Below, piece by piece: positions 44,053-53,599 of a stretch of DNA of 64,000 nt. The DNA is taken from the NCBI RefSeq assembly GCF_049856175.1, contig NZ_JBNDNA010000003.1, positions 62,001 through 126,000 on the forward strand. Reading direction: 5' to 3'. Position 1 is the stretch's first letter, and every line of letters starts with the position of its first letter. Both the position numbers and the translations under genes were made by a program. The notes under the pieces are model-generated. The model was not told where the DNA came from. It saw nothing but the letters and a program-made list of their open reading frames with translations, and ran no database searches. This DNA comes from JB111 sp049856175 (GTDB taxonomy: Bacteria > Actinomycetota > Actinomycetes > Actinomycetales > Actinomycetaceae).

Positions 44053-44522
44053 TGGGCGCGGAGGCCCGGCTCGTCGAGCTCGGGATCCAGCTCCCTGCCG
44101 TGGCGACCCCGGTCGCGGCCTACGTGCCCGCCGTCCGCACCGGAACGCACGTCCAGACCTCCGGCCAGCTGCCGGTCGTCGGCGGCGAGCCGACCCACCT
44201 CGGCCTGGTCGGCGCGGAGGTCTCCGCCGAGGACGCGTACGCCGCGGCACGGACCGCCACCCTCAACGCGCTCGCCGCCGTCCGCTCGCTCGCCGGCTCC
44301 CTCGACGCGGTCGCCCGCGTCGTCAAGGTGACCGGCTTCGTCGCCTCGGCGCCGGGCTTCACCGGCCAGCCGCAGGTCGTCAACGGCGCCTCCGAGCTGC
44401 TCGGCGAGATCTTCGGGGACCTCGGCCGGCACGCGCGCTCGGCCGTCGGCGTCGCCGTGCTGCCGCTCGGCGTCCCGGTGGAGGTCGAGCTCCTCGTCGA
44501 GCTCTCGCCCGAGGAGGACTGA
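44052..44522 (+). CDS. RidA/YjgF-family protein
   Basis: A 156-residue Rid-family protein with VQTSGQLPVVGG, LNALAAVRSLAGSLDAVARVVKVTGFVAS and HARSAVGVAVLPLGVPVEVELLVEL, the conserved Arg region of the trimer interface pocket. It is longer than RidA itself (about 130) and of the Rv3678c type. Rid proteins deaminate reactive enamine/imine metabolites, but this subfamily is not proven to do so. Translation is coupled to the DUF4177 gene. Confidence 0.88.
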   Translation: MGAEARLVELGIQLPAVATPVAAYVPAVRTGTHVQTSGQLPVVGGEPTHLGLVGAEVSAEDAYAAARTATLNALAAVRSLAGSLDAVARVVKVTGFVASAPGFTGQPQVVNGASELLGEIFGDLGRHARSAVGVAVLPLGVPVEVELLVELSPEED

Positions 44523-44547
44523 GCCGGCCGGTCGGCGCACGGCCGGC
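44523..44547. terminator. Candidate hairpin between convergent genes
   Basis: GCCGGCC and GGCCGGC pair around an 11-base loop directly after the RidA-like stop and before the mycothione reductase end. No U-tract. Confidence 0.45.
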
Positions 44548-44583
44548 CCCGACGAGGACGCGACCCGCCGCGCGCCGGGCGCG

Positions 44584-45993
44584 TCAGCTCAGGTCGAGGC
44601 CCAGCAGCGCGTTCTCGGTGACCTCCGGCAGGGCGGGGTGGATCCAGTACTGGTTCCGCGCGACCTCGCGCAGGTCGAGGTCGAACGCGAGGACCGTGAT
44701 CATCTGCTGGACGAGGGTCGAGGCCTGCGGGCCCATGTAGTGGGCCCCCAGCAGCCGGCGGGTGCTGCGGTCCGCCACGAGCTTGACGATGCCGGTGGTG
44801 TCTTCCATGGCCCACCCGTAGGCCACGTCCCCGTAGCTCTGCACCTTGACCGTCACGTCGTGCCCCGCGGCCCTCGCCTGCTCCTCGGTCATGCCGACGG
44901 TGGCGATCTGCGGGTGCGTGAACGTGGCGGCGGGGACGTGGTCGTGTGGCAGGCGCCGCAGGTCGTCCGGGTGGAGCAGGTTGTGGTGGATCACCCGCGC
45001 CTCGGCGTTGGCCACGTGCTTGAGCATGTACGGCGAGGAGACGTCACCGAGCGCCCACACGCCCGGCGCGGTCGTCGATCGGCCGAACTCGTCGACCGCG
45101 AGCCGCCCGTCGTCGAGCGTCTCGATGCCGCCGGCCGCGAGGTCGAGGCGGTCGCCGTTCGGCGTGCGGCCGGTCGCCACGAGCAGGACCTGCGCGTCCG
45201 CCGTCGTGCCGTCGTCGAGGCGCAGGCTTACGCCGTCCGCCAACTGCTCGGCCCCGACGACGGTGCGCCCCTCGCGCAGGTCGAACCGGGCCCGCGCCAG
45301 GTCGTTGAAGCGTTCACCGAGGTCGGCGTCGAGGTGCCGCAGGAGCGGTGAGCGGGAGACGATCGTGACCCGCGACCCGAGGGCGTCGAAGACGTGGGCG
45401 AACTCCATGGCGATGAATCCGCCGCCGACGATGACGACGGAGCGCGGCAGGTCCGGCAGCCGCATGATGTCCTCGTTGGTGTGCAGGTGCACGCCCGAGG
45501 CCGCGATCGCGTCGGGGACCACCGGCCTCGAGCCCGCGGCGACCACGATCTGGTCGCCGGAGATGATCCTCTGCTCGGCCCCCTGCCCGGTGCGCAGCGT
45601 GCGCTCGCCGACGAAGACGGCGTGCTGGTCGTAGACGTCGATGTTCGGCGTGCGCGGTCCGCGGCGGTACTCCTCGCCGCCGGCGGCGATCGGGTCGATC
45701 CGCTGCTCGAACACGCGCGAGACGATGCCGGGCCAGTCGACGGAGGTAACCTCGGCGTCCAGGCCGAGCCGGCCGGCCCCGGCGGTCTCCAACGCGACGT
45801 CGGCGGCGTATACGTACATCTTCGTGGGGATGCAGCCGACGTTGAGGCAGGTGCCCCCGAACCGTCCCTCCTCGACGATGGCGATCGACCGGTCGTCGAG
45901 CTCGGGGGAGGGGATCGAGTTCCCGGAGCCGGCGCCGAGGACGACGAGGTCGTAGTGGGCGTCGACGCTGATGGCGTCGGCAGGCAGATTCAC
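44584..45993 (-). CDS. mtr: Mycothione reductase
   Basis: A 469-residue flavoprotein disulfide reductase. HYDLVVLGAGSGNSIPSPE, with its NSI in place of the usual GG-A, and the redox-active GGTCLNVGCIPTKM are typical of mycothione reductase, as is YGWAMEDTTG. VVGGGFIAMEFAHVF binds NADPH, and the C-terminal HPALPE carries the base histidine. The GTG at 45993 has GAGGAG upstream. It regenerates mycothiol, the actinobacterial thiol, and so supports the taxonomic reading. Confidence 0.93.
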   Translation of the reverse strand: MNLPADAISVDAHYDLVVLGAGSGNSIPSPELDDRSIAIVEEGRFGGTCLNVGCIPTKMYVYAADVALETAGAGRLGLDAEVTSVDWPGIVSRVFEQRIDPIAAGGEEYRRGPRTPNIDVYDQHAVFVGERTLRTGQGAEQRIISGDQIVVAAGSRPVVPDAIAASGVHLHTNEDIMRLPDLPRSVVIVGGGFIAMEFAHVFDALGSRVTIVSRSPLLRHLDADLGERFNDLARARFDLREGRTVVGAEQLADGVSLRLDDGTTADAQVLLVATGRTPNGDRLDLAAGGIETLDDGRLAVDEFGRSTTAPGVWALGDVSSPYMLKHVANAEARVIHHNLLHPDDLRRLPHDHVPAATFTHPQIATVGMTEEQARAAGHDVTVKVQSYGDVAYGWAMEDTTGIVKLVADRSTRRLLGAHYMGPQASTLVQQMITVLAFDLDLREVARNQYWIHPALPEVTENALLGLDLS

Positions 45994-46079
45994 GTGAGCT
46001 CCTCGGCGGGTGTCGGCAGGCGTCCCCACGACGGCGCCCCGGGCCGTGGGACGCACGGACCGGGGCGGGGCCGTCGGGG

Positions 46080-46757
46080 TCAGCGGGCGCGGCGGCGCAG
46101 ACGCTCGATGTCGAGGAGCAGGACGGCGCGGCCCTCGAGGCGGATCCAGCCGCGGGAGACGAAGTCGGCGAGCGACTTGTTGACCGTCTCGCGGGAGGCG
46201 CCGACCAGCTGGGCGAGCTCCTCCTGAGTGAGGTCGTGCGGGACGTGGACGCCCTCGGAGGTCGACTCGCCGAAGCGGTCGGCGAGGTCGAGCAGGGCCT
46301 TGGCCACGCGGCCGGGCACGTCGGAGAAGACGAGGTCGCCGAGCGCGGTGTTGGTGCGGCGCAGCCGCTGCGCGAGCGAGCGCAGGAGCCGCTTGCCCAG
46401 GCCGGGGCGGGTGTCGACGTACTCCATGAGGTCCCGGTGCTCGAGCACCAGCATGCGGGTCGGCGCGACGGCGGTCGCCGTCGTCGACCTCGGTCCCGGA
46501 TCGAACAGGGTGAGCTCGCCGAGCAGCTCGCCCGGACCGAGCACGGCGAGCAGGTTCTCGCGGCCGTCGGCCGAACGGTGCCCCACCTTCACCTTGCCGT
46601 CGATCAGGATGTACAGGCGGTCGCCCGGCTCCCCCTCTCGGAACAGGATCTCGCCACGGCGCAGCTTGATCTGCCCCATGACCTGCAAGAGGGCGGCGCG
46701 GTCGGCCTCCTCGAGGTCCTCGAACAGGGGGACCGAGTCGATGACGTCACCATCCAC
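46080..46757 (-). CDS. crp: CRP/FNR-family transcriptional regulator (Crp/GlxR type)
   Basis: A 225-residue regulator. The cyclic-nucleotide domain shows LYILIDGKVKVG and GPGELLGELTLFDPGPRSTTA, the phosphate-binding cassette with the expected Arg-Ser/Thr pair. The winged helix-turn-helix is LTQEELAQLVGASRETVNKSLADF. This matches Rv3676 and GlxR in length and place next to nth. It probably binds cAMP and controls carbon and energy genes, including possibly the acetyl-CoA synthetase nearby. Confidence 0.95.
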   Translation of the reverse strand: MDGDVIDSVPLFEDLEEADRAALLQVMGQIKLRRGEILFREGEPGDRLYILIDGKVKVGHRSADGRENLLAVLGPGELLGELTLFDPGPRSTTATAVAPTRMLVLEHRDLMEYVDTRPGLGKRLLRSLAQRLRRTNTALGDLVFSDVPGRVAKALLDLADRFGESTSEGVHVPHDLTQEELAQLVGASRETVNKSLADFVSRGWIRLEGRAVLLLDIERLRRRAR

Positions 46758-46867
46758 GGCGCTTCTCCTTCTTCTCGCGGCGGGCAGTACCTCGGGGCAC
46801 TACCTCCCTATCCTGCCATTCTCTGTGATCCAAGGCACCGAGCCTCGCCGCGACCTAGCATCGGGAC

Positions 46868-47548
46868 GTGGTCCGGGGATCTGCGCAGACGGCCGGGGAG
46901 GCGCCCCGGGGCGACGGCGAGGGCGACGAGTACGGCCGGGAGGTCGACGCCGTGCTCGCCCGCGCCTACCCGGACGCCCGCTGCGCGCTCGACCACTCCG
47001 GTCCGTTCGAGCTGCTCGTCGCCACCGTCCTGTCGGCGCAGACCACCGACGAGCGGGTCAACACCGTCACCCCCGAGCTGTTCCGCCGCTGGCCCACGCC
47101 CGAGGACCTCGCGGGCGCGGACCCCGACGAGGTCCGGGAGGTGGTCCGCACGCTCGGCTTCCAGGCCCGCCGCGCCACCCAGCTCGTCGGGCTCGCCGCC
47201 GCGCTGGTCCACGACCACGCCGGCGAGGTCCCGCCGGACCGTGACGCCCTGGTCGCCCTGCCGGGCGTGGGCCGCAAGACCGCGCACGTCGTCCTCGGCA
47301 ACGCCTTCGACGTCCCGGCGATCACCGTGGACACGCACGTCGGCCGGCTCGCCCGGCGGCTCGGCCTCAGCCGGGAGACGTCGTCGCCCGCCGTCGAGAA
47401 GGACCTCGCCCGGGCGCTGCCCGAGCGGGACTGGACGTTCGCGTGCCACCGGCTCATCGCCCACGGCCGGGCCGTGTGCACGTCGCGCGCCCCGGCGTGC
47501 GGGTCGTGCGTCCTGCGCGGGCTGTGCCCCCGGGTCGGGGTCGCGTAG
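46868..47548 (+). CDS. nth: Endonuclease III
   Basis: A 226-residue DNA glycosylase/AP lyase. LVATVLSAQTTDERVN, the helix-hairpin-helix LVALPGVGRKTAHVVLGNAF with the catalytic Lys, VDTHVGRLARRLGL with the catalytic Asp, and the iron-sulfur loop CTSRAPACGSCVLRGLC are all present. GTG start; TAGCAT ends 6 bases upstream, so it is probably leaderless. Divergent from crp as in Mycobacterium. Removes oxidised pyrimidines in base excision repair. Confidence 0.97.
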   Translation: MVRGSAQTAGEAPRGDGEGDEYGREVDAVLARAYPDARCALDHSGPFELLVATVLSAQTTDERVNTVTPELFRRWPTPEDLAGADPDEVREVVRTLGFQARRATQLVGLAAALVHDHAGEVPPDRDALVALPGVGRKTAHVVLGNAFDVPAITVDTHVGRLARRLGLSRETSSPAVEKDLARALPERDWTFACHRLIAHGRAVCTSRAPACGSCVLRGLCPRVGVA

Positions 47549-47556
47549 CCCCGCGG

Positions 47557-49539
47557 TCAGTCCTGCTGCATCCCCCGGGTGATCTGGTCCATCACCGAGG
47601 TGTCGGCGAGCGTGGTCACGTCGCCGGCGTCGCGGCCCTCGGCGACGTCGCGCAGCAGGCGGCGCATGATCTTCCCCGAGCGGGTCTTCGGCAGCTCGGC
47701 GACCACGTGGAGCGTCCGCGGCCGGGCGATCGGTCCGATCTGGGCGGCGACGTGCGCGCGCAGCTCGCCGACGACGTCGGACCCCTCGCCGGGCTCGTCG
47801 GCCTCCTGGAGCGCGTCGCCGCGCAGGATGACGAACGCGACGACGGCCTGGCCGGTCGTGTCGTCCTTCGCTCCGACGACGGCGGCCTCGGCGACCTTCG
47901 GGTGCGAGACGAGGGAGGACTCGATCTCCGTGGTGGACAGGCGGTGGCCGGACACGTTCATCACGTCGTCGACGCGGCCGAGGAACCAGATGTCGCCCTC
48001 GTCGTCCTTGCGCGCGCCGTCGCCCGCGAAGTAGCTGCCCGGGAAGCGCGACCAGTACGTGTCGACGAACCGCTGCTCGTCGCCCCAGATGCCACGGGTC
48101 ATCGCCGGCCACGGCGCGGTCAGCGCGAGGTAGCCCCCCTGGCCGTCGGTGACGGCCTTGCCGGCGTCGTCGAGGATCTCCGCGGAGATGCCCGGCAGGG
48201 GCTTCGTGGCCGAGCCGGGCTGCGTCGAGGTCACGCCCGGCAGCGGCGCGATCATGATCGCGCCGGTCTCGGTCTGCCACCACGTGTCGACCACGGGCGT
48301 GCGCTCGGCGCCGATGACGCGGCGGTACCACATCCACGCCTCGGGGTTGATGGGCTCACCGACGGTGCCGAGCAGCCTCAGGCTCGACAGGTCGAACTTC
48401 CCCGGGACGTCCTCGCCCCACTTCATGCACGTGCGGATCGCGGTCGGCGAGGTGTAGAGGAGGGTCACGCCGTACCGCTCGACGATCTCCCACCACCTGC
48501 CCTGGTGCGGGGTGTCCGGGGTGCCCTCGTACAGGACCTGCGTGACGCCGTCGGACAGCGGTCCGTAGACGACGTAGGAGTGCCCGGTGACCCACCCGAC
48601 GTCGGCGGTGCACCAGAAGACGTCCTGCCCGGCCTTGTGGTCGAACACGTTGTGGAACGTGTACTGCGACTGGGTGAGGTATCCGCCGGTCGTGTGGAGG
48701 ATGCCCTTGGGCTTCCCGGTCGTGCCGGACGTGTAGAGGAGGAACAGGGGGTGCTCGGCCTCGACGGCGACGGGCTCGTGCTCCGCCGGGGCCGCGGCCA
48801 GCGCCTCGGCCCACTCGACGTCGCGACCCTCGGTCCAGTCGGTCTCCTGGCCGGTACGGCGCACGACGAGGACGTGCTCGACGTTCGTGCCGCCCTTGGC
48901 GAGCGCGTCGTCGACCGCCCGCTTGAGGGGGAGCTGCTTGCCGCGGCGCCAGCCGCCGTCGGCGGTGACGACGAGCCGCGCGTCGCCGTCGATGATCCGG
49001 GAGTGGAGGGCGTCGGCGGAGAACCCGCCGAAGACCACGGAGTGGACGGCGCCGATGCGTGCGCAGGCGAGCATCGCGACCACGGCCTCGGGGATCATCG
49101 GCAGGTAGATCGCCACGCGGTCGCCGGTCGTGACGCCGAGGGCCTCCAGCGCTCCGGCGGCGCGCGATACCTGCTCGAGCAGCTCGGCGTACGTGAGGTC
49201 GTACCGGTCGCCCGGCTCGCCCTCGAAGTGGATGGCCACCCGGTCGCCGTGCCCGGCCGCGACGTGCCGGTCGACGGCGTTCTCGCACGCGTTGAGGGTG
49301 CCGTCCGCGAACCAGCGGGCCACCGGGGCGCCCGACCAGTCGAGGGACTGCGTGGGCTCGGTGCGCCAGGTGAGCAGGTCGCGCGCCTGGTCGAGCCAGA
49401 ACGCGTCGGTGTCGGCGGCGGCAGTGTCGTAGAGGTCGGCCCCTGCGTTCGCCTGGGCGGCGAACTCCGGGTCGGGTGCGAACGTGCGCGTCTCGGTGAG
49501 CAGGTTGTCCACTCCGCCGGTCGTCTCGTCGGTCGTCAT
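47557..49539 (-). CDS. acs: Acetyl-CoA synthetase
   Basis: A 660-residue AMP-forming enzyme of normal length. Motifs include VHSVVFGGFSADALHSRI, LFLLYTSGTTGKPKGILHTTGGY, WCTADVGWVTGHSYVVYGPL, TWWQTETGAIMIAPLPG (the acetate-pocket Trp is in this block), YFAGDGARKDDEGDIWFLGRVDD and the C-terminal KTRSGKIMRRLLR with the acetylatable lysine. It activates acetate. Its end is 8 bases from that of nth on the other strand. Confidence 0.97.
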   Translation of the reverse strand: MTTDETTGGVDNLLTETRTFAPDPEFAAQANAGADLYDTAAADTDAFWLDQARDLLTWRTEPTQSLDWSGAPVARWFADGTLNACENAVDRHVAAGHGDRVAIHFEGEPGDRYDLTYAELLEQVSRAAGALEALGVTTGDRVAIYLPMIPEAVVAMLACARIGAVHSVVFGGFSADALHSRIIDGDARLVVTADGGWRRGKQLPLKRAVDDALAKGGTNVEHVLVVRRTGQETDWTEGRDVEWAEALAAAPAEHEPVAVEAEHPLFLLYTSGTTGKPKGILHTTGGYLTQSQYTFHNVFDHKAGQDVFWCTADVGWVTGHSYVVYGPLSDGVTQVLYEGTPDTPHQGRWWEIVERYGVTLLYTSPTAIRTCMKWGEDVPGKFDLSSLRLLGTVGEPINPEAWMWYRRVIGAERTPVVDTWWQTETGAIMIAPLPGVTSTQPGSATKPLPGISAEILDDAGKAVTDGQGGYLALTAPWPAMTRGIWGDEQRFVDTYWSRFPGSYFAGDGARKDDEGDIWFLGRVDDVMNVSGHRLSTTEIESSLVSHPKVAEAAVVGAKDDTTGQAVVAFVILRGDALQEADEPGEGSDVVGELRAHVAAQIGPIARPRTLHVVAELPKTRSGKIMRRLLRDVAEGRDAGDVTTLADTSVMDQITRGMQQD

Positions 49540-49555
49540 CGGGGCCCCTTCGCCG

Positions 49556-49578
49556 TTGCGGGCCCTGCGGGCCCGGTT
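49556..49578 (-). terminator. Short GC hairpin upstream of acs
   Basis: CGGGCC and GGCCCG pair around a 5-base loop in the 57-bp gap between the unknown membrane-protein gene and acs. It may end the upstream message. Weak evidence. Confidence 0.3.
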
Positions 49579-49596
49579 CCGTGTCCGGGTACGAGC

Positions 49597-51186
49597 CTAG
49601 CCCCGGGGGCGGGTGGCGCGCCGCTCCTCCGCGACGAAGACGCCCTCCGCACGGCCCGCCCGGCGAGCCCCGTGGGTGGCGATGGCGACGCCGAGAAGCG
49701 CGAGCCCGTACATGAGAAGGCGCCCGGACGTGCCGTCCGTCACGAGGTGCGCGGCGATGTTCTCGCCCAGCGACTCGACGCCGGACAGGTTCGTCAGGCC
49801 GTCGAGGACCGGGTCGAGCAGGTCGGACAGGGGACCCGGGACGACGAGCCAGGCCGCGCCGAGCACGGTCCCGACGATGCCCCACACCCAGGCGCCGAGC
49901 GAGCTGACGCGGGCGAGGAGGACGAGGAGCAGGACGAGGACCGCACCGGCGCCGAGCTCGGCCACGTGCTCGGCGACGACGTCGCCGGTCACCCAGGCGG
50001 TGCTCTCGCCGTTGGAGAGGCGCGCCCCGGCGTCGGCGACGAGGTACCAGGCCACGGGGGCCAGGACGAGGGAGACGAGCAGGACCCAGACGTGCGTGCC
50101 CGCGCCCCGGCTCGGCGGGGCGTCCTGCGGGGCGTCGCCGTCCCAGGTGTCGGGCAGTCCCTGGTCCTTCCGGCCGGTGGTCGTCGAGCCCGCCGCGGTG
50201 CCGGCGGCGGTCGTACCCGCTGCGGTCGCACCCGCGGTGGACGCCGCCGCCCTCGACTCGGGCGTGCTGCCGCCGCGACCGCTGCGGGCGGCTCCGCCGG
50301 CGGCGAGCCTGGTCGTGGCCGTGCCGTCGGAGCCCGGGGCGTCAGGAGTGGTGGTCGTGGGCACGGCGGAGTCGGGCGCGTGCCCCTGCGCCGCGTCGGC
50401 CGAGCCGGCGCTGCGGGCGGCCGCCGCGCGCGAGGCGGCGAACAGCGGCGTCCAGGCCTCGTCGTCCTCGTCGTCCGCCGGAGCGGCGGTGGTGGTGGGT
50501 GCGGTGGTGGTCGTGGGCGCGCCGTCGGTGGTGGTGCCGGAGGAGGGCGCGCCGTCCGTGTCCGCGGAGTGCGCGTCCGCGTCGCGTGCGTCAGCGGTCT
50601 GCGGGTCCGTGTCGGGTGCGTCGGCGGGGTGCTCGGCCGCCGTCGGCACGCCGTCGCCGCCGGAGGCGAACGCGGCGTCCCAGGACTCGGCGTCGACCTC
50701 GTCCTCGGCGGTCTCCTCGCCGGTCGGGGGCGGCGGGGCCGTGACCGACGTGTCGTCCGGTCGGGCGGCCCGTGCGCCGCTGCCGGTGGCGCCGTGCGGC
50801 GCTGCCGGGTCTGCGTCGTCGGCGACCACGACGGTGTCGACGTCGTCGGCGTGGGCCCGGTCGGCGGGGTCGGGCTCCGCGGGTGCTGCCTCGGTCCGCT
50901 CGGGCTCGCGGCCGTCGGTACCGGCCGCGTGCTCGGCGGCGGCATCCCGCTCGGTGGTGGCATCCCGCTCGGTGGCATCCCGCTCGGTGGCATCCCGCTC
51001 GGTGGCATCCCGCTCGGTGGCGGCGTCGTCGTCGACCTCGGCCGCGGGCGCCCCGGTCTCCTCCGGACCCGGGCGAGGCTGGAACCGGTCGGGGGAGGAG
51101 GTGGGCAGCAGCGCGCGGCGACGCGCCGCGGCCAGCTCCTCGTCGGCCGACGTGCGCGACCCGTCCGTGGTCGGGTTGTCCGTCAC
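49597..51186 (-). CDS. Unknown membrane protein with long acidic disordered N-terminus
   Basis: A 529-residue protein I cannot assign. Residues 1-360 are low-complexity, rich in Ala, Asp, Glu, Thr and Pro, and contain an ATERD pentapeptide repeat near 60-85. Residues 365-529 hold about 4 transmembrane helices (first HVWVLLVSLVLAPVAWYLV) and a basic C-terminal tail. The GTG at 51186 follows GAGGAGG. The build suggests a cytoplasmic disordered region tethered to a small membrane domain. Together with the gene upstream it stands where Mycobacterium has other genes between acs and the Tad locus. Confidence 0.7.
   Translation of the reverse strand: MTDNPTTDGSRTSADEELAAARRRALLPTSSPDRFQPRPGPEETGAPAAEVDDDAATERDATERDATERDATERDATTERDAAAEHAAGTDGREPERTEAAPAEPDPADRAHADDVDTVVVADDADPAAPHGATGSGARAARPDDTSVTAPPPPTGEETAEDEVDAESWDAAFASGGDGVPTAAEHPADAPDTDPQTADARDADAHSADTDGAPSSGTTTDGAPTTTTAPTTTAAPADDEDDEAWTPLFAASRAAAARSAGSADAAQGHAPDSAVPTTTTPDAPGSDGTATTRLAAGGAARSGRGGSTPESRAAASTAGATAAGTTAAGTAAGSTTTGRKDQGLPDTWDGDAPQDAPPSRGAGTHVWVLLVSLVLAPVAWYLVADAGARLSNGESTAWVTGDVVAEHVAELGAGAVLVLLLVLLARVSSLGAWVWGIVGTVLGAAWLVVPGPLSDLLDPVLDGLTNLSGVESLGENIAAHLVTDGTSGRLLMYGLALLGVAIATHGARRAGRAEGVFVAEERRATRPRG
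50941..51020. repeat. 15-bp in-frame tandem repeat
   Basis: About five copies of GGTGGCATCCCGCTC, one with an extra GGT, encode the repeated ATERD units of the protein above. Being a multiple of 3, copy-number change would not break the frame. Confidence 0.85.
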
Positions 51187-51302
51187 CGTGACTGCCTCCT
51201 CGACATGACGTGGGCGTGGCGGGACGGCCTCCCACCTGTCTCCCGCCACGCTACGGCCGCATCTCGCGCGCGCCGCGGAGGCGCCCCGGCGCGTTGCGCG
51301 CG

Positions 51303-52376
51303 TCACACGGGGCGGCGAGGGGTGCGACGGGCGGCGGGACCGCCCGTGCGGGAGACCTGCGCGATGGCCATCTCGGTGCGTTCGTACCGCTTGCCCGACC
51401 GGCGCGCCCAGTGTGCGCCGGACGTCCCCATCGCCAGGGCGATACCGAGCGTGAGGAGCGTGCCGTCGGCGAGGGCGCTCGAGGACTGGCCCGGGTCGAG
51501 GTCCACGGGGACCGGCCCGGTGCCGAGCAACGACGTGTGCAGCAGGCACAGAACCACGAGGAGCCCGCCGGCGACCTGCCCCCCGATCGAGGAGATCCCC
51601 GACGTCGCGGCGCACGCCGCCAGGAGCACGGCGCCGAGGAGCAGCAGCCACGACCCCCAGCCGTCGCCCTCGGGACGCCCGGGCGAGGCGAGCGCGACGA
51701 ACCACGCACCGGCGGCGCCGAGCACCACGGCGGGCGCGGTCGCCAGGACGTGGTCCCCGCGGCGGGAACGCTCGTGCCCGGTGGTGGCCTCGGCGCGCTC
51801 GTCGGAGCGACCGGCCCGGCGCGCGATCGAGGTGCCGATCGCGACACCGGCCACCAGGACGACCGCGACGGTGGCGGTCCCGTGCTCGGCGAGCACGTGC
51901 AACCCGTCGGCGGCCCGCCTGAACGCGGCGGGCGGGTCCGCCTCGGCGAGACGGTCGGCCGAGAGCGAGACGACCAGCCAGCCGCCGAGCGCGTAGAGCC
52001 AGGCCGTCACGGACGAGAACACGGCGGTCGCCCAGCCGACGAGCCAGCTGAGCACGAGGGCGGCCAGCGTGAGAGCCAGCAGCGCGGCCATGGGTCCGAG
52101 GGCACCGTCGGTGCCGGAGGTCGCCACCACCCGGGCCGAGGCCCACGGCAGCACGGCGAGGACGCCGAGCGTGCCGGGGACGAGAAGGACGGCGAACACG
52201 ACGGCCCACGCGTGCTGGGGCAGCCGCGTGCGACGCCGGTAGGGCCGACGCCGCCGGGCACGACCCGCCGAGGTGGCCCCGGCCCTCGCGCGGGGCACGG
52301 AACCGTCCGTGGCCCCGGCGTCCTCGGGAGTCTCCGCGGACACCGGCGTGGGAGCGGGTCCGGACGGCGACGACAT
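51303..52376 (-). CDS. Unknown polytopic membrane protein
   Basis: A 357-residue protein with a disordered basic N-terminus of about 50 residues (ARRRRPYRRRTRLPQ just before the first helix) and about 8 hydrophobic segments. I do not recognise a family. The ATG at 52376 has GGAGG about 10 bases upstream. It is 116 bases from the unknown gene at 49,597 on the same strand; both share Arg-rich and Ala-rich character. It is divergent from the Tad locus, with a 248-bp gap in which I see no further feature. Confidence 0.65.
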   Translation of the reverse strand: MSSPSGPAPTPVSAETPEDAGATDGSVPRARAGATSAGRARRRRPYRRRTRLPQHAWAVVFAVLLVPGTLGVLAVLPWASARVVATSGTDGALGPMAALLALTLAALVLSWLVGWATAVFSSVTAWLYALGGWLVVSLSADRLAEADPPAAFRRAADGLHVLAEHGTATVAVVLVAGVAIGTSIARRAGRSDERAEATTGHERSRRGDHVLATAPAVVLGAAGAWFVALASPGRPEGDGWGSWLLLLGAVLLAACAATSGISSIGGQVAGGLLVVLCLLHTSLLGTGPVPVDLDPGQSSSALADGTLLTLGIALAMGTSGAHWARRSGKRYERTEMAIAQVSRTGGPAARRTPRRPV

Positions 52377-52624
52377 CGAGCTCTGGCCTCCGGTCGGGCG
52401 CCCGCGGGTCGGACGAGTCGGCACCAGGGTAGTCGGGCCGCCGCGGTCCCCGCGGGCGCCCACCCCCGGTCGCCACGGAGGCCGTCGCCGTTCCCCGCGG
52501 GCCCCGTCGCCGGTCCACAGGGCATGACGACGAGTCGTGGTCCACAGGTCCAGGGCGAGCGCCCGGTCGGGTGCGGCAGCGTCGGTTCCGACGGCGCATC
52601 CCGTGCCGCGGACGGAGGGTGACC

Positions 52625-53599
52625 ATGGGTGGGACGACGGCGGTCGTGGCCGTGCGGGGAGGGGCGCCGGACTCGGCCGGCCGGGACGCGGTGCGGCGGC
52701 TCGGCGAGCTGGGTGGCGTGCGCGTGAGCGACGACTGGCGCGGCGCGGCGATCGTCCTCGACGACGTCGGCTCGGGCGAGCTGGTGGTGGTCGCGGGCCC
52801 GGAGGTAGGGGCCCGCCTGCAGGTCCCCAGGGATGAGGAACGGCTGCTGGACCTGCTGCTCGGCGCGGTGCCCGCACGGGCGACCCGCGTGGGGGTCGTG
52901 GGTGCCCACGGGGGCTCGGGGGCGACGATGCTCGCGGTGGCGCTCGCGAGCGTGCCGGTGCGCGCCGGGATCCCCGTCTCGCTCGTCGACCTCGACCCGG
53001 CCGGAGGCGTCGTCGAGCTCCTTACGGGCCTCGAGCGCGACCCGGGGACGCGGTGGGCGGACCTCCGGCGCCAGGAGGGCACGCTGCTGCCCGAGCGACT
53101 CGCCACCTCCCTTCCCGCGTTCGAGCACGTCCGCCTCCTCGGGGGCGACCTGCGCGGGGGTGCCGACGTCGACGAGCCCGTCGTGGCCCGGGCCGTGCGC
53201 GCCGTCGCCCAGGCCGCCGAGGTCGTCGTCCTCGACCTGCCGCGTACCGTCCTCTTCCGCGCTCAGGACTCCCGCCCGTCGCTGATCGACGACCTCGACC
53301 ACCTGGTGCTGACGGCGAGCGCCGGGCTGCGCGGCGGTGCCGCCGCGGCAGCCGCGGCACGAGCGCTCGCGAGGTCCTCCGGCGGCCCGGAGATCTCGCT
53401 GGTCGTGCGCCGGCGCAGCGGTGAGGACGTCCTCGCGTCCGACGTGGCAGAGGCCTGCGGGCTGCCGCTGCGTGGCGTCGTACGCCACGTACGCACCCTC
53501 GACGCGGGCGTCGAGCACGGGGTCGTCCCCGGGGCGCGGCGCGGGCCGCTGCGCGCCGCCGCGGAGGAGGTCGCGGACGCGCTGGGGCTTCTCCCGTGA
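52625..53599 (+). CDS. ssd: Ssd/CpaE-like P-loop-family protein of the Tad locus
   Basis: A 324-residue MinD/CpaE-type protein equivalent in position to Rv3660c (septum site-determining). The deviant Walker segment VVGAHGGSGATMLAVALA, LVDLDPAGGVVELLTG and VVLDLPRTVL are visible, along with an N-terminal receiver-like part. GGAGGG precedes the ATG; a GTG two codons earlier is possible. It probably positions the secretion machine. It overlaps tadA by 4 bases. Confidence 0.85.
   Translation: MGGTTAVVAVRGGAPDSAGRDAVRRLGELGGVRVSDDWRGAAIVLDDVGSGELVVVAGPEVGARLQVPRDEERLLDLLLGAVPARATRVGVVGAHGGSGATMLAVALASVPVRAGIPVSLVDLDPAGGVVELLTGLERDPGTRWADLRRQEGTLLPERLATSLPAFEHVRLLGGDLRGGADVDEPVVARAVRAVAQAAEVVVLDLPRTVLFRAQDSRPSLIDDLDHLVLTASAGLRGGAAAAAAARALARSSGGPEISLVVRRRSGEDVLASDVAEACGLPLRGVVRHVRTLDAGVEHGVVPGARRGPLRAAAEEVADALGLLP

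Noticed and set aside
50941..51020. CRISPR-like array
   Set aside because: Units are directly adjacent with no spacers, in frame inside a coding region.
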